A stretch of 64,000 bases of DNA, taken from an uncultured bacterium (GTDB taxonomy: Bacteria; Bacillota; Clostridia; Christensenellales; CAG-917). Under the pieces are notes generated by a model that was not told where the DNA came from, did no database searches, and was given only the letters and a program-made list of their open reading frames with translations. The position numbers and the translations under genes are program-made. The stretch covers positions 1-64,000 of the forward strand of contig CASQXY010000003.1 of assembly GCA_949432885.1 (NCBI GenBank). Direction: 5' to 3'. The stretch's first letter is position 1. Each line of letters starts with the position of its first letter. This document shows positions 21,043 to 30,363 of the stretch, in pieces.

Positions 21043-22512
21043 TCACGCGTTGTAGCCCCAAACCACAAGTTTTTCGAGTTCGGACTGATAGCTGCCTCCG
21101 TACAGCCACCAGTCGCTCCAACTGTCGGGCTTGCTTTCCGCTTCGCAATATATTGCTTCGAGCTTATTCCATTCATTAAATAGGGAAGATGATACATTTG
21201 TGACGCTACTCGGAATAGTGACGCTTACAAGCTGATTGCAGTGGTGGAATGTATGGCTGCCGATCGAGGTAACCCCGTTTGGAATCACTACGTTCGTAAC
21301 GTAGCCGTTACCCGAGAAAGCGTAATCGTCAATCGATAGCACGCTTCCGTCCGAGGGAATAACCGCGTTTCCGAAAGCGTGGATAAGAGTTTTGGTTTCT
21401 CTTTCTATTAGACAGCCGTTTGTGATATAGAAGTAGGGATTGTTTGCGTCGAGAACGATGTTCCCGACGAAATAAGAGAATCCTGATATATTTTGTATGG
21501 TCGCGGGTATATGTACGGTATACGGCTTTTCGTACATTTCGCACCCGAACGCGCCGCAGATATCCGTGATAGGTTTGCCGTTGTATTGAGCGGGGATATA
21601 TACGTTTTCGGCATAATCGTCATAGTAATAATCTGTCAAAGCATACCCGTCCGGTGTTTCCTCGTAGCGGAAGCCCGCTTTCTGTTTTGTATAAGAATAC
21701 AGAACGTCGTTCTCGACCTTAGAAAAGCTGTCGTCGGTGTACTTAGTGCCTATTTCGCTTGCTTCGACTGTGTAACATTCTAATGCCCATTCCCAGTTTT
21801 CCTCGGTTTCACGGCTGTTTTTGGAAATACAAAAATATTCTTTGTTTACATTTGTGTTATTTGCAACACAGTAATTCAAGTAGTCGATATATAGAGTTTT
21901 GTCTTCGTCAAAACCGAACTCTCCATAAATATGTGCTTTACTGAGGTTTTGATTATCTGCCAAACTGTCTTTGACAAATTTATATTCGGGATAAGCGTTT
22001 TCGTCAGGAAGAGTACATGAAATCAACTTTTCATAGATGCCTTTTTCGCGTTCGCTGACAAAAAAGTTATTTTTTATGAAATACGAGTCTTTATATTCTT
22101 CCCAGACTTCGGGAGATTCTTTTTTGAGTTCGTCCATCCATTTCGTAATAGATTGCTCGTCTGAGAATATATATATTTCCAAGTTAGCCATATGCCCCGT
22201 AGTCTCGTTATCGGGATTAATCCACTCATCTAAATCTGCGAAGGCTATAAAGAAAAATCCTATATTACCAATATGATTAATATCATGCATCTGGTCATAT
22301 ATAAATTGAACGCTTGCAACCAAATTGTTCGCATAGCAGTAACCGAACGTTCCGTCTAAAATGCACTGAATTTCGGACATTAGCTCGGCGGAGCCGTCAT
22401 CGCCGCCGTCGGGATTGCACGCGCTGAGACATATCAGTCCGATTGATACAACGAGTATCGCCGTCAGGCAGAGTATTGCGAGCTTTGCCCCTTTTGCTTT
22501 TGTGTTTTTCAT
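21043..22512 (-). CDS. Lipoprotein with BspA-type leucine-rich repeats
   Basis: Lipobox LSAC; 'IDDYAFSGNGYVTNVVIPNGVTSIGSHTFHHCNQLVSVTIPSSVTNVSSSLF'. Confidence 0.8.
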   Translation of the reverse strand: MKNTKAKGAKLAILCLTAILVVSIGLICLSACNPDGGDDGSAELMSEIQCILDGTFGYCYANNLVASVQFIYDQMHDINHIGNIGFFFIAFADLDEWINPDNETTGHMANLEIYIFSDEQSITKWMDELKKESPEVWEEYKDSYFIKNNFFVSEREKGIYEKLISCTLPDENAYPEYKFVKDSLADNQNLSKAHIYGEFGFDEDKTLYIDYLNYCVANNTNVNKEYFCISKNSRETEENWEWALECYTVEASEIGTKYTDDSFSKVENDVLYSYTKQKAGFRYEETPDGYALTDYYYDDYAENVYIPAQYNGKPITDICGAFGCEMYEKPYTVHIPATIQNISGFSYFVGNIVLDANNPYFYITNGCLIERETKTLIHAFGNAVIPSDGSVLSIDDYAFSGNGYVTNVVIPNGVTSIGSHTFHHCNQLVSVTIPSSVTNVSSSLFNEWNKLEAIYCEAESKPDSWSDWWLYGGSYQSELEKLVVWGYNA

Positions 22513-22527
22513 AATATACCTCCAAAA

Positions 22528-22568
22528 TATACCGAATTGGGATAATTATAATATACCAACTCGGTATA
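22528..22568. promoter_or_regulatory. Inverted-repeat operator with divergent overlapping -10 boxes
   Basis: TATACCGAATTGG (22528-22540) / CCAACTCGGTATA (22556-22568); TATAAT on both strands in the spacer. Confidence 0.6.
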
Positions 22569-22571
22569 CTA

Positions 22572-22814
22572 ATGTCAAGAAATAGCAAAACGCATTTCAA
22601 AAGTTATATGAGATTGAAAGAATTAAGGAAAAAACAAAATATATCCCAGCTCAGGCTTGCTCTCGATTTGAATATGAATCAGAACAGCATAAGTCGGTAT
22701 GAAAACGGGGAGAGGGAAGCCGATTACAATACCTTAATAAAGTTTGCGGATTATTTTGGCGTGTCGCTCGACTATTTGCTCGAACGTACGGATAACCCCT
22801 TGATGAACAGATAA
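22572..22814 (+). CDS. XRE-family HTH transcriptional regulator
   Basis: 'LKELRKKQNISQLRLALDLNMNQNSISRYENGEREADYNTLIKFADYFGVSLDYLLERTDN'; start may be 22608. Confidence 0.9.
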   Translation: MSRNSKTHFKSYMRLKELRKKQNISQLRLALDLNMNQNSISRYENGEREADYNTLIKFADYFGVSLDYLLERTDNPLMNR

Positions 22815-22842
22815 AAGCCGTCCTGCAAACGGCTTTTATTTT
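22813..22842 (+). terminator. Terminator hairpin
   Basis: AAAAGCCGT-CCTGCAA-ACGGCTTTTATTTTTT. Confidence 0.8.
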
Positions 22843-22891
22843 TTGAATTTTTGTATATATTCTATATAAATATATAACTAAATAATATACA

Positions 22892-23308
22892 TTACAGATA
22901 TACGCGCAGAGCTTTTATATTTTTGTCGTAGGTCTTCATCAGATCCTGCGCGAGCTGGGGGACCTCGACGTTATCGCGGTTTAGCTCGTTGATACACTTC
23001 TGCACGCTCGTTATGCCCATATTGTAGCCGTCTATAAGCATACTCGCAAGGTGAGAGTTGCTGTTGTCGAAGCTCGCGTTCATCTTTACGCCTGCTTTGA
23101 GCATAGCGCGCTGTATTGGATTGGTTTGCGCGTCTTCAAGCTCATCCGCGCCCAGTTCGGATTTCGCCCGCTGATAGAAGTCTTCCATAACCTCTTTTTG
23201 GGAAAGGGCTAGATTTTTGAGCTTGTCGCATTCGATATAGCCGACGATATTGTCGATGGATTGCGCGCCCATGGCGGTGTTGCGTACTATTTCTCTGTAA
23301 ATTTTCAT
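22892..23308 (-). CDS. Hypothetical helical protein
   Basis: Complete ORF with upstream purine-rich ribosome-binding site; no confident family. Confidence 0.6.
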   Translation of the reverse strand: MKIYREIVRNTAMGAQSIDNIVGYIECDKLKNLALSQKEVMEDFYQRAKSELGADELEDAQTNPIQRAMLKAGVKMNASFDNSNSHLASMLIDGYNMGITSVQKCINELNRDNVEVPQLAQDLMKTYDKNIKALRVYL

Positions 23309-23384
23309 ACTTCTCCTTTTGCGCCGGATGTCGCACCTTATGTTTTGATTGCATTATGCCGGTTATTCTAGTATGTAAACAGAA

Positions 23385-23945
23385 TTATCCGAAGATTTTG
23401 TCCAGCATTTCCTTTATCCAAGATTTGTAGACAATCTTTTCTCCATCTTGCGTATCGGGAACAAAGCACAGGGGAGGAAATGCTACGCACCACCAGTTGT
23501 CGCCGCTTCCGCTTCCGAGATTTATCACGACCGCGTCGTAGTTGCCTTCGGGGAACTCGTAGCCGTCGTAGTATCTCGCGGGAAAGTATTCGTTGTCTAA
23601 TCTTATAGACGATTTGTATTTAAAGCCGTTTTCGGCGAGTGTGGCGTCCGCAATGCGTATCAGATTTCCTTTTTCTCTTTCCAGTACGGCTGCCGCCTGC
23701 TTTTTATCAGAGCAATCCATAAGCGCCGTTTCGAGATAGGCGGTGATATTGTCGCGCACGGCGAGCTTTACGGTCTGGTCCGAATCGCCGTTGGAATTGG
23801 CTCTTATGTGTATCCTGATACAGCTTTGCGCTATCTCCTGCTGAGAGACCTCGCCAGAATCGCATGAGCACAGGACAAGAAGCGCGACCATCGCGATAAG
23901 AATTGCAATAAACAGACGTTTTTTTGTTATGTACTTTGTTTTCAT
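23385..23945 (-). CDS. spoIIR: Stage II sporulation protein R
   Basis: 'IRIHIRANSNGDSDQTVKLAVRDNI...', 'NWWCVAFPPLCF'; start at the Met before the signal sequence. Confidence 0.9.
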   Translation of the reverse strand: MKTKYITKKRLFIAILIAMVALLVLCSCDSGEVSQQEIAQSCIRIHIRANSNGDSDQTVKLAVRDNITAYLETALMDCSDKKQAAAVLEREKGNLIRIADATLAENGFKYKSSIRLDNEYFPARYYDGYEFPEGNYDAVVINLGSGSGDNWWCVAFPPLCFVPDTQDGEKIVYKSWIKEMLDKIFG

Positions 23946-24043
23946 GCGATGAGTATTGCCGCTTTTGCGGCTAGCTAAACGGTTAGCTCTCAAAAATTGT
24001 ATAAAAGCGTTGCGGTTAAACACACTATGCAAAGAGGTGAATT

Positions 24044-24994
24044 ATGCAAATTAGGAAAAGTTCAATATCCGTTGCTTCCAAGTGTTTGCTGGTGTTTATG
24101 GCGCTGATGATTGTTGTCGGACTGCTCGTATTTTATCCTACGGACACGGAAACGGCGGAAGCGGCGGCCCTTAAACAGGGTTCGTCGGGAAGCGTCGTAA
24201 AAACGATGCAGACCAAACTTATAAACTGGGGATACCTAAGCGGCAGAGCGGACGGGGTGTTCGGCGCGAAGACAAAGAGCGCGGTTATTGCGTTTCAGAG
24301 GGCGAACGGTCTTACGGCGGACGGCGTCGTAGGCACAAGAACGGCGCAGGCGATGGGTATAACCCTTTCGACTTCTTCGTCTTCGGCAGGTTCGTCGACG
24401 GGAACGGCGCTCAAACAAGGCTCGTCGGGAACCGCGGTGAAAACGATGCAGACCAAACTTATAAGCTGGGGATATCTCAGCGGAAAGGCGGACGGAGTGT
24501 TCGGCGCCAAGACGAAGAGCGCGGTTATTGCGTTCCAGAGAGCGAACGGTTTGCCTGCGGACGGCGTGGTCGGGTCTAAGACCGCTCAGGCTATGGGAAT
24601 TACGCTGTCGGGGTCTCAGTCGACTTCGGGAGGAGGCCCGACTTCGTCTACCGACCTTAATCTTCTTGCGCGCGTAGTTTACGGCGAGGCAAGAGGAGAG
24701 CCGTATACGGGGCAGGTCGCAGTTGCGGCGGTCGTGCTCAACAGAGTGAGAAGTTCCAGCTTTCCGAATTCTATCGCGGGCGTCGTATATCAGTCTGGTG
24801 CGTTCGACTGCGTTGCGGACGGACAGATTAATCTGACCCCCAACGACAGCGCGTTCAAGGCGGCGAGAGACGCGCTCAACGGATGGGACCCATCCTACGG
24901 CTGTCTGTTTTACTATAACCCGAGAACCGCGACAAGCAAATGGATGCTCTCGCGTACTATAAAGCTCAATATAGGAAACCACGCGTTCTGCTGA
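24044..24994 (+). CDS. sleB: Spore cortex-lytic enzyme SleB-like
   Basis: Signal anchor, two PG-binding repeats, Hydrolase_2 domain 'LLARVVYGEARGEPYTGQVAVAAVVLNRVRSSSFP...GAFDCVADG'. Confidence 0.9.
   Translation: MQIRKSSISVASKCLLVFMALMIVVGLLVFYPTDTETAEAAALKQGSSGSVVKTMQTKLINWGYLSGRADGVFGAKTKSAVIAFQRANGLTADGVVGTRTAQAMGITLSTSSSSAGSSTGTALKQGSSGTAVKTMQTKLISWGYLSGKADGVFGAKTKSAVIAFQRANGLPADGVVGSKTAQAMGITLSGSQSTSGGGPTSSTDLNLLARVVYGEARGEPYTGQVAVAAVVLNRVRSSSFPNSIAGVVYQSGAFDCVADGQINLTPNDSAFKAARDALNGWDPSYGCLFYYNPRTATSKWMLSRTIKLNIGNHAFC
24167..24610 (+). repeat. Tandem duplicate of the PG-binding domain (68 aa each, 12-aa linker)
   Basis: 24167-24370 and 24407-24610 are nearly identical in protein (ALKQGSSG..VKTMQTKLI.WGYLSG.ADGVFGAKTKSAVIAFQRANGL.ADGVVG..TAQAMGITLS). 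Confidence 0.85.
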
Positions 24995-25028
24995 TAGTGC
25001 GCGATATGTATAAACGAGGTGAATGAAT

Positions 25029-26444
25029 ATGAGTACAAAACAGGTCAGAGTCTTCTGCGAAGAACCGCAGGACAACAAGAAAAACAAGAAAGGCAAAAAC
25101 GGAAAGGTCGTGAAGACCGCCGTTCTCGGCACGGCTTTCGGATTGTGCGCAAGCGCGATAGTGGGCTTGTCAGTAGCGCTGTATTTTGCCGACAGAACCG
25201 TTCAGACGCATGAGACGTATCAGCGCCAGATGGACGCTGTGTATTCCAGAGCGTATTACGATTTGCTGGACGGCGCGAGCGGACTCGGAGTTACGCTCCG
25301 CAAAATCGGGGTGTCCAATTCTCCCCGTATGCAACAGTCCCTGCTGTATGAGGTTTGGGCTTCGGCAAGTCTTGCCGAAAACAGCCTAGCCATGTTCGAG
25401 AGTCAGGACGACGGCATTTTGCAGGCGCAGAAATTTGTCAATCAGCTCGGAGACTACTCGCAGTCGCTTGCGCGCAGAGTGGGCAACGGCACGCCGCTTA
25501 CCCCCGAGGAAAGAGAAAAGCTCATCAAAATGGGAGATATGGCTGACGTATATATGAACGCGCTCGAACAGGTTCAGGATTCGCTTGGGGAAGGCAAGAT
25601 GTTCGTAGGCGACGGCGGCGCGCTCGAAGGCTTTACTTCCGCCTTCTCGCAGTTTTCCGACCCCAGCTTCGAGTATCCCGAAATGATTTACGACGGTCCT
25701 TTTTCCGACGCGCTTGAAAGCAGAGAGCCTATCGCGTTTATGGGAGAGGAAATCACCGCGCAGACGGGTGTTGATTTTATATCCGATTATTTCAAGGGCT
25801 ATGAAATCCAAAACGTGGAATATATAGGAGACGGCAACGGCGATATTCCGACTTTCAATTACAGCCTGCTCGTGGACGGCGCGGACGCGTTTATTCAGAT
25901 AAGCAGACACGGAGGCAAGCTCGTAGCGTTTAATATGTCTACGTCGGACGGCGCGGAACAGGCCGTTAAGCAGGAAGCGGGTCCCACCTGTCAGCAAAAC
26001 GCGCTCGCATTTGCGGACAGACTGGGCTTTAAAGATATGCAGGTCGTTTGGTCTTCTTCCATGAACGGCGAATGCTATATAAACCTCGCCCCCGTGCAAA
26101 ACGGCGTGATACTTTACTCCGACCTCGTAAAGGTCAAGGTCAGGGAGAGAGACAGCAGAGTTATAGGACTTGACGCGACGCACTACGCTTTCAATCATAG
26201 AGACAGACAAATTCCCGCTCCCGTCATTACTGCGGCGCAGGCGGGGGAGAGACTCTCTCTTCCTTCCGAGAGCGACGGCAGACTTGCGCTTATTCCTTTG
26301 CACGGAATGCGCGAAGTGCTGACCTACGAGTTTGAATGCCACAGCGACGGAACTTACTTTATCTATATCGACGCGCTTTCGGGCGACGAGGTGAACATTC
26401 TATATGTCATAGACGACAACGGTATGGGAATGCGTACTATGTAA
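25029..26444 (+). CDS. ypeB: Germination protein YpeB
   Basis: Follows sleB; 'YDLLDGASGLGVTLRKIGVSNSPRMQQSLLYEVWASASLAENSLAMF' and C-terminal PepSY-like repeats; start 25023 also possible. Confidence 0.9.
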   Translation: MSTKQVRVFCEEPQDNKKNKKGKNGKVVKTAVLGTAFGLCASAIVGLSVALYFADRTVQTHETYQRQMDAVYSRAYYDLLDGASGLGVTLRKIGVSNSPRMQQSLLYEVWASASLAENSLAMFESQDDGILQAQKFVNQLGDYSQSLARRVGNGTPLTPEEREKLIKMGDMADVYMNALEQVQDSLGEGKMFVGDGGALEGFTSAFSQFSDPSFEYPEMIYDGPFSDALESREPIAFMGEEITAQTGVDFISDYFKGYEIQNVEYIGDGNGDIPTFNYSLLVDGADAFIQISRHGGKLVAFNMSTSDGAEQAVKQEAGPTCQQNALAFADRLGFKDMQVVWSSSMNGECYINLAPVQNGVILYSDLVKVKVRERDSRVIGLDATHYAFNHRDRQIPAPVITAAQAGERLSLPSESDGRLALIPLHGMREVLTYEFECHSDGTYFIYIDALSGDEVNILYVIDDNGMGMRTM

Positions 26445-26818
26445 TAAACCGTGCTATTGAGCGAATAACTTTGTCAGCGCCGCTCGCCCGTCAAGTCATG
26501 TGCGTCAGTACATTAGGCTTGCCGATAGGGCGGCGCTTCGGCGTTCTTCATCTTTATAAGTTATATATTTATTTATCTTAGAGGTAATAATATGATTTTA
26601 GGTGATTCGGATAAAAACTTCGGATTTCGCAAATATTTTATTTGGTTTATATTTTGATTTATATTCAAAATTCGGAATCTATGGGAGTTATGAACGATAA
26701 GAAATCTAGACTGTTATATCCAAATCTTTATTAATACGTAACGGAGCAGTGCGAGACGCACGCAGACGGAGATATCACGGATTTTTATATGTTAATTGAA
26801 AAAGAATTAAAATAAAAA

Positions 26819-26842
26819 ACGCACCCCCGTAAGAGGGTGCGT
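26819..26842 (-). terminator. Terminator hairpin
   Basis: ACGCACCCCC-GTAA-GAGGGTGCGT with flanking A/T tract. Confidence 0.75.
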
Positions 26843-26867
26843 AAAGTTTTTACAAAAACTACTTTTG

Positions 26868-27770
26868 TCAATTTACCTTTTTCTTCATGGATTTCATGAA
26901 TATAAGCGAGAATATGAATTGCAATAAGCCCCAAGCCGCGCCCGCAATCGCAAAGTAGAGGGTAGCCCAGTCATTGCGAGCCTGTATATCCATAAAGTAA
27001 TCTATTACTGATAATTCAGGCATTATTTGCGAGATCATAATGTACGGCAGGAAGAACGTCGTCACCGCCGCCGCTCCGATTATAATGCTGAAAATCAAGT
27101 TGAGAGTTTTGTTGTACTTCTTGAATATCAGACCGAAGAACGCGATTATGAAACTTATGCAGGAAACCGTGAACAGAATCATCGGCATAATCATCGCTAT
27201 ACCCAGCATTATACCCAAAATGCCGTCCTGCATCGCAAATATCAATGCGAATTCTTCGGGAGAACTGAACACGGCTTCCCACTGACTGATACCGTTGAAC
27301 ACGCCTATACCTGCCGCCCAAGTCTCGGTGCCTTCCATAACGCTTATCATGTTGTTTGCGATAAGATAACTCATAATCGACAGCATGATGAAGCCGAGCG
27401 AGAAGATAAGCATAAAGAAGTTTCTGCTTCTGCCGGATTTCTTTTGCGGTTTGACGTTCGACCCCGTGGTATCGAAGCCCGAAGTCGTATCGGGAGCGGT
27501 GTTTACGGGTGCAAAACCGTTGCTTTCGGGATACGCAGGCGTTTGCCCATAAGGAGCATAGGGCGGTTGATATACGGGATTTGCGTTCGGATATCCGCCC
27601 GGATACGTCGCCGCCACGTCTATTTTATTGATTTTTACGCCGATAGTCACTCCGCAGTGAGGACATCTTATGCGGTGCTTATAGCCTTCTGGGAGTGATT
27701 CCGGATTTGCAGGAGGCATGAAACTTATCTCCGCTCTGCAACTGGGACATCTTGTATACATAGTTGTCAA
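26868..27770 (-). CDS. Zinc-ribbon multi-pass membrane protein
   Basis: CPSCRAE...RCPHCGVTIG zinc ribbon, then ~4 TM segments. Confidence 0.7.
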   Translation of the reverse strand: MTTMYTRCPSCRAEISFMPPANPESLPEGYKHRIRCPHCGVTIGVKINKIDVAATYPGGYPNANPVYQPPYAPYGQTPAYPESNGFAPVNTAPDTTSGFDTTGSNVKPQKKSGRSRNFFMLIFSLGFIMLSIMSYLIANNMISVMEGTETWAAGIGVFNGISQWEAVFSSPEEFALIFAMQDGILGIMLGIAMIMPMILFTVSCISFIIAFFGLIFKKYNKTLNLIFSIIIGAAAVTTFFLPYIMISQIMPELSVIDYFMDIQARNDWATLYFAIAGAAWGLLQFIFSLIFMKSMKKKVN

Positions 27771-27901
27771 CTCCTTCTAATGGTAATTCGTATATTATTA
27801 TATTATTATATCGCAATAAAGTCAATGATACTTAGGCAAATTCTTTCGCAGTAATATTTTGGTAAAAATCCTCGAATTTTCGGGAGTTTTTTCAATTTGA
27901 G

Positions 27902-27930
27902 TTGTCATAAAGACGGCGCGGTGTTAAACT
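27902..27930 (+). promoter_or_regulatory. Putative sigma-A promoter upstream of the riboswitch
   Basis: TTGTCA-17 nt-TAAACT. Confidence 0.45.
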
Positions 27931-27936
27931 GTAAAC

Positions 27937-28122
27937 GTCGGGTGCGCGCTTCGGCGCGAGAATCGGGAAGGCGGTGCAAATCCGCCGCAGCCCCCGCTAC
28001 TGTAATCCTTAAACAACGCGAAGTCACCGCAAGGGAAGACTGTTGACCGAATCGGTTACGCATTTATATTAGCATATATATGCGACGTATGATTCGGCGG
28101 TAAGTCAGGAGACCGGCCCGAC
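27937..28122 (+). ncRNA. Cobalamin riboswitch
   Basis: GGTGCAAATCCGCCGCAGCCCCCGCTACTGTAA ... AAGTCACCGCAAGGGAAG ... GTAAGTCAGGAGACCGGCCCG: B12 riboswitch core including the B12 box. Confidence 0.92.
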
Positions 28123-28255
28123 GGGTTCCGCAAAATATTAAGGCGGAATTTTCCCGAAATCGCTCGGCGGGAGCGGTGGTAGTATCGCAAGCGGCGAGCT
28201 TGCGTTTTTCCGCTGTTTGCTCCGTACGGTTTCATGAACGTAACGGAGGTTTTTT

Positions 28256-28759
28256 ATGTTCAAGAGAAAGAGTATCATCGCAGCGGTCGCGGCGGCGCTT
28301 ATTGCGGCGTTGTGCTTAGTATGCTTCGCCGCCTGCGACATCAACGGCGACGGAAGCGTCAAGAATATCACCGTGTATGTAGGAGAAAAGTCGTTCGGCA
28401 TATCTACTACGGAAACGAATTTGCACGGAGTGCTTTCGCAGCTTTATAAGGAAGACAAAATCACTGCGTACGAGACTAGCGATTCGGGCTACGGCGCGTT
28501 TATAACGCGTATCGACGTGCTTGTGCAGAGCAATCGGGATTTTTATACCGTGTGGCACAATTTGGACAAACTGGAATATAAGTGCGTTTACAACGAGGAT
28601 ACCGCTCAGTGGAATCCCGCGCGCTCCGAAAGCAGAGCGGAGGAGGCGGGCGTGTTTGTCGTCACCACATACAACAATACGCTTCTATATTATTCGGGAG
28701 TGGGAATAAGCTCTCTGCCGATAGCCGACGGCGGCGTATATGCGGTTCTGGTCGGTTAA
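28256..28759 (+). CDS. DUF4430 domain lipoprotein (transcobalamin-like)
   Basis: Lipobox FAAC; 'NLHGVLSQLYKEDKITAYETSDSGYGAFITRID...' ; downstream of the B12 riboswitch. Confidence 0.75.
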   Translation: MFKRKSIIAAVAAALIAALCLVCFAACDINGDGSVKNITVYVGEKSFGISTTETNLHGVLSQLYKEDKITAYETSDSGYGAFITRIDVLVQSNRDFYTVWHNLDKLEYKCVYNEDTAQWNPARSESRAEEAGVFVVTTYNNTLLYYSGVGISSLPIADGGVYAVLVG

Positions 28760-28850
28760 TATGTGCGGTGCGTGTCGCGGTTTAACGAGCGTTTTGCACA
28801 TGTGAAATCAATGAATTTGCGCAAAATGATGTTTTATATGTCAAAAATCA

Positions 28851-29498
28851 ATGATTAAAATCAGTATTAAGCAAAAATCCATAAAACACTGCGCGCCGAA
28901 AACCGCGGTTTATATAGCGAGAGTAGCCGCGATGTCGGCTATGCTGACGGCATTCAAATTTGCGCTTTCGTTTGTGCCGAACGTGGAGATTGTCACGGTG
29001 CTGATACTTGTGTACGGCTCCGCAGCGGGCATTGCGTACGCTCTGCCTGCGGCTTTGATATTCTGCGCGGTCGAGACGGCTATATACGGCTTCGGTAGCT
29101 GGGTGCTGCTGTATTTCGTATACTGGCCGTTGCTCGCTGTCGCGTCAGGGCTTTTGCTCCGCGGCGGAAGACTCTGGGCGGCGATTGCCATAGGCGTTGC
29201 GGGAAGCGTGCTGTTCGGAGTTTTGTCGGCGTGTTGCGACACGCTCTTCTGTGTGACGAATCTCGCGCCCGCTTATATCGGCAGATATTGGGTCGCTTAC
29301 TATTTGAAGGGGCTGTACTTCGACCTTGCGCACGTAGCTTCGAGCGCGGTGACCGCCGCGGTTTTGTATATGCCGCTTGTGACTGTGATGAAAAGAATAG
29401 CGCCGACGGGCGCGGATATCAGAGTGCGTGCGATGAGAAAGTATTCGGCGGAGGAGTATTTCCGCGAAACCGACTGCGCCGACTGCTTCTGCGATTGA
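28851..29498 (+). CDS. ECF transporter S-component, probably for cobalamin/precursor
   Basis: ~6 TM protein, 'AAMSAMLTAFKFALSFVPNVEIVTVLILVYGSAAG' S-component-like N-terminus; riboswitch linkage. Confidence 0.75.
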   Translation: MIKISIKQKSIKHCAPKTAVYIARVAAMSAMLTAFKFALSFVPNVEIVTVLILVYGSAAGIAYALPAALIFCAVETAIYGFGSWVLLYFVYWPLLAVASGLLLRGGRLWAAIAIGVAGSVLFGVLSACCDTLFCVTNLAPAYIGRYWVAYYLKGLYFDLAHVASSAVTAAVLYMPLVTVMKRIAPTGADIRVRAMRKYSAEEYFRETDCADCFCD

Positions 29499-29631
29499 CG
29501 GCTCACATCACGGAACTGTTAAACGCCGCTTTAAATTCGGAAAGGATTTTGGTTGCGGCGGTCATATAGCTTTTTGATTGCCGCTATAAACCTTTAATCC
29601 GATTTTCCGCAGTCGGATTTCATAAATGCGT

Positions 29632-29949
29632 CTATGCCTTGAATTCCACGGAATCGAGAGCCGTGCGCATGGAGATATAGTCGGCGCAAAGTTGCATTAT
29701 GTATCTTTGTTTTTCCTCGTGCGAAAGGCACGCGAGTTTGTTTTCGTCCGCGAATACGGCGATGGGGTTGTCCACTTTTTCTCCGCCTTTGCGCAATTCG
29801 TAAAGTTTCATGTAAATCTCGCGTTGCTGTATCGTGGCGTTCTTGGGTATGGGAGGATAGTCTCTGCGATAGTCGCCGCTTGCAAGCCGCGCTTTTGCCT
29901 CGGAAGCCAGTGTTCTCATAGGACATTTCTTGTGTTTTACGTTGCTCAT
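29632..29949 (-). CDS. Hypothetical protein
   Basis: Complete ORF with GGAGGCGAC ribosome-binding site, downstream of yabPQ on the same strand. Confidence 0.55.
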   Translation of the reverse strand: MSNVKHKKCPMRTLASEAKARLASGDYRRDYPPIPKNATIQQREIYMKLYELRKGGEKVDNPIAVFADENKLACLSHEEKQRYIMQLCADYISMRTALDSVEFKA

Positions 29950-30022
29950 TGTCGCCTCCTTCCGTCATATTAGCACAAACGGAATATAAGGTAATCAACA
30001 ACGCAAAAACAGACAAAAAGTT

Positions 30023-30358
30023 CTATTCTTCGTCATTTTTCTCCCTTTTTTTTGCGATTAAGCTCAGAATTTTTCTTGCTGCGAGCGGAATGACCGCGGT
30101 TCCGAGGAGATAGGCGATTCCGCCGTACAGCTCAAATTTTCCTCCGAGGAAAAATTCCACGCATACCGCAAACAGTCCGCCGATACAAACGGTCGCAAAA
30201 AAGTCTGTGAGCGCGCGCTCCACGGGTCTCGCTTTTCTGAGATACAGTAGCGCTATTATGCCCGCACCTAGCCCCACTGCAAGGCAGAGGGCAAAGCGAA
30301 TCGCCTGCACCCCTGCGTTTGCGCCGAGATTGAGAGTCTGAGAAAGAAGAGAATGCAT
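30023..30358 (-). CDS. yabQ: Spore cortex biosynthesis protein YabQ-like
   Basis: Small multi-TM protein immediately downstream of YabP; start assigned to MHSLLSQ. Confidence 0.7.
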   Translation of the reverse strand: MHSLLSQTLNLGANAGVQAIRFALCLAVGLGAGIIALLYLRKARPVERALTDFFATVCIGGLFAVCVEFFLGGKFELYGGIAYLLGTAVIPLAARKILSLIAKKREKNDEE

Positions 30359-30363
30359 TGCGG

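Noticed and set aside
26445-26818. Small ORF MILGDSDKNFGFRKYFIWFIF after a GAGG-like site at ~26580
   Set aside because: Only 21 codons, AT-rich context, no other support.
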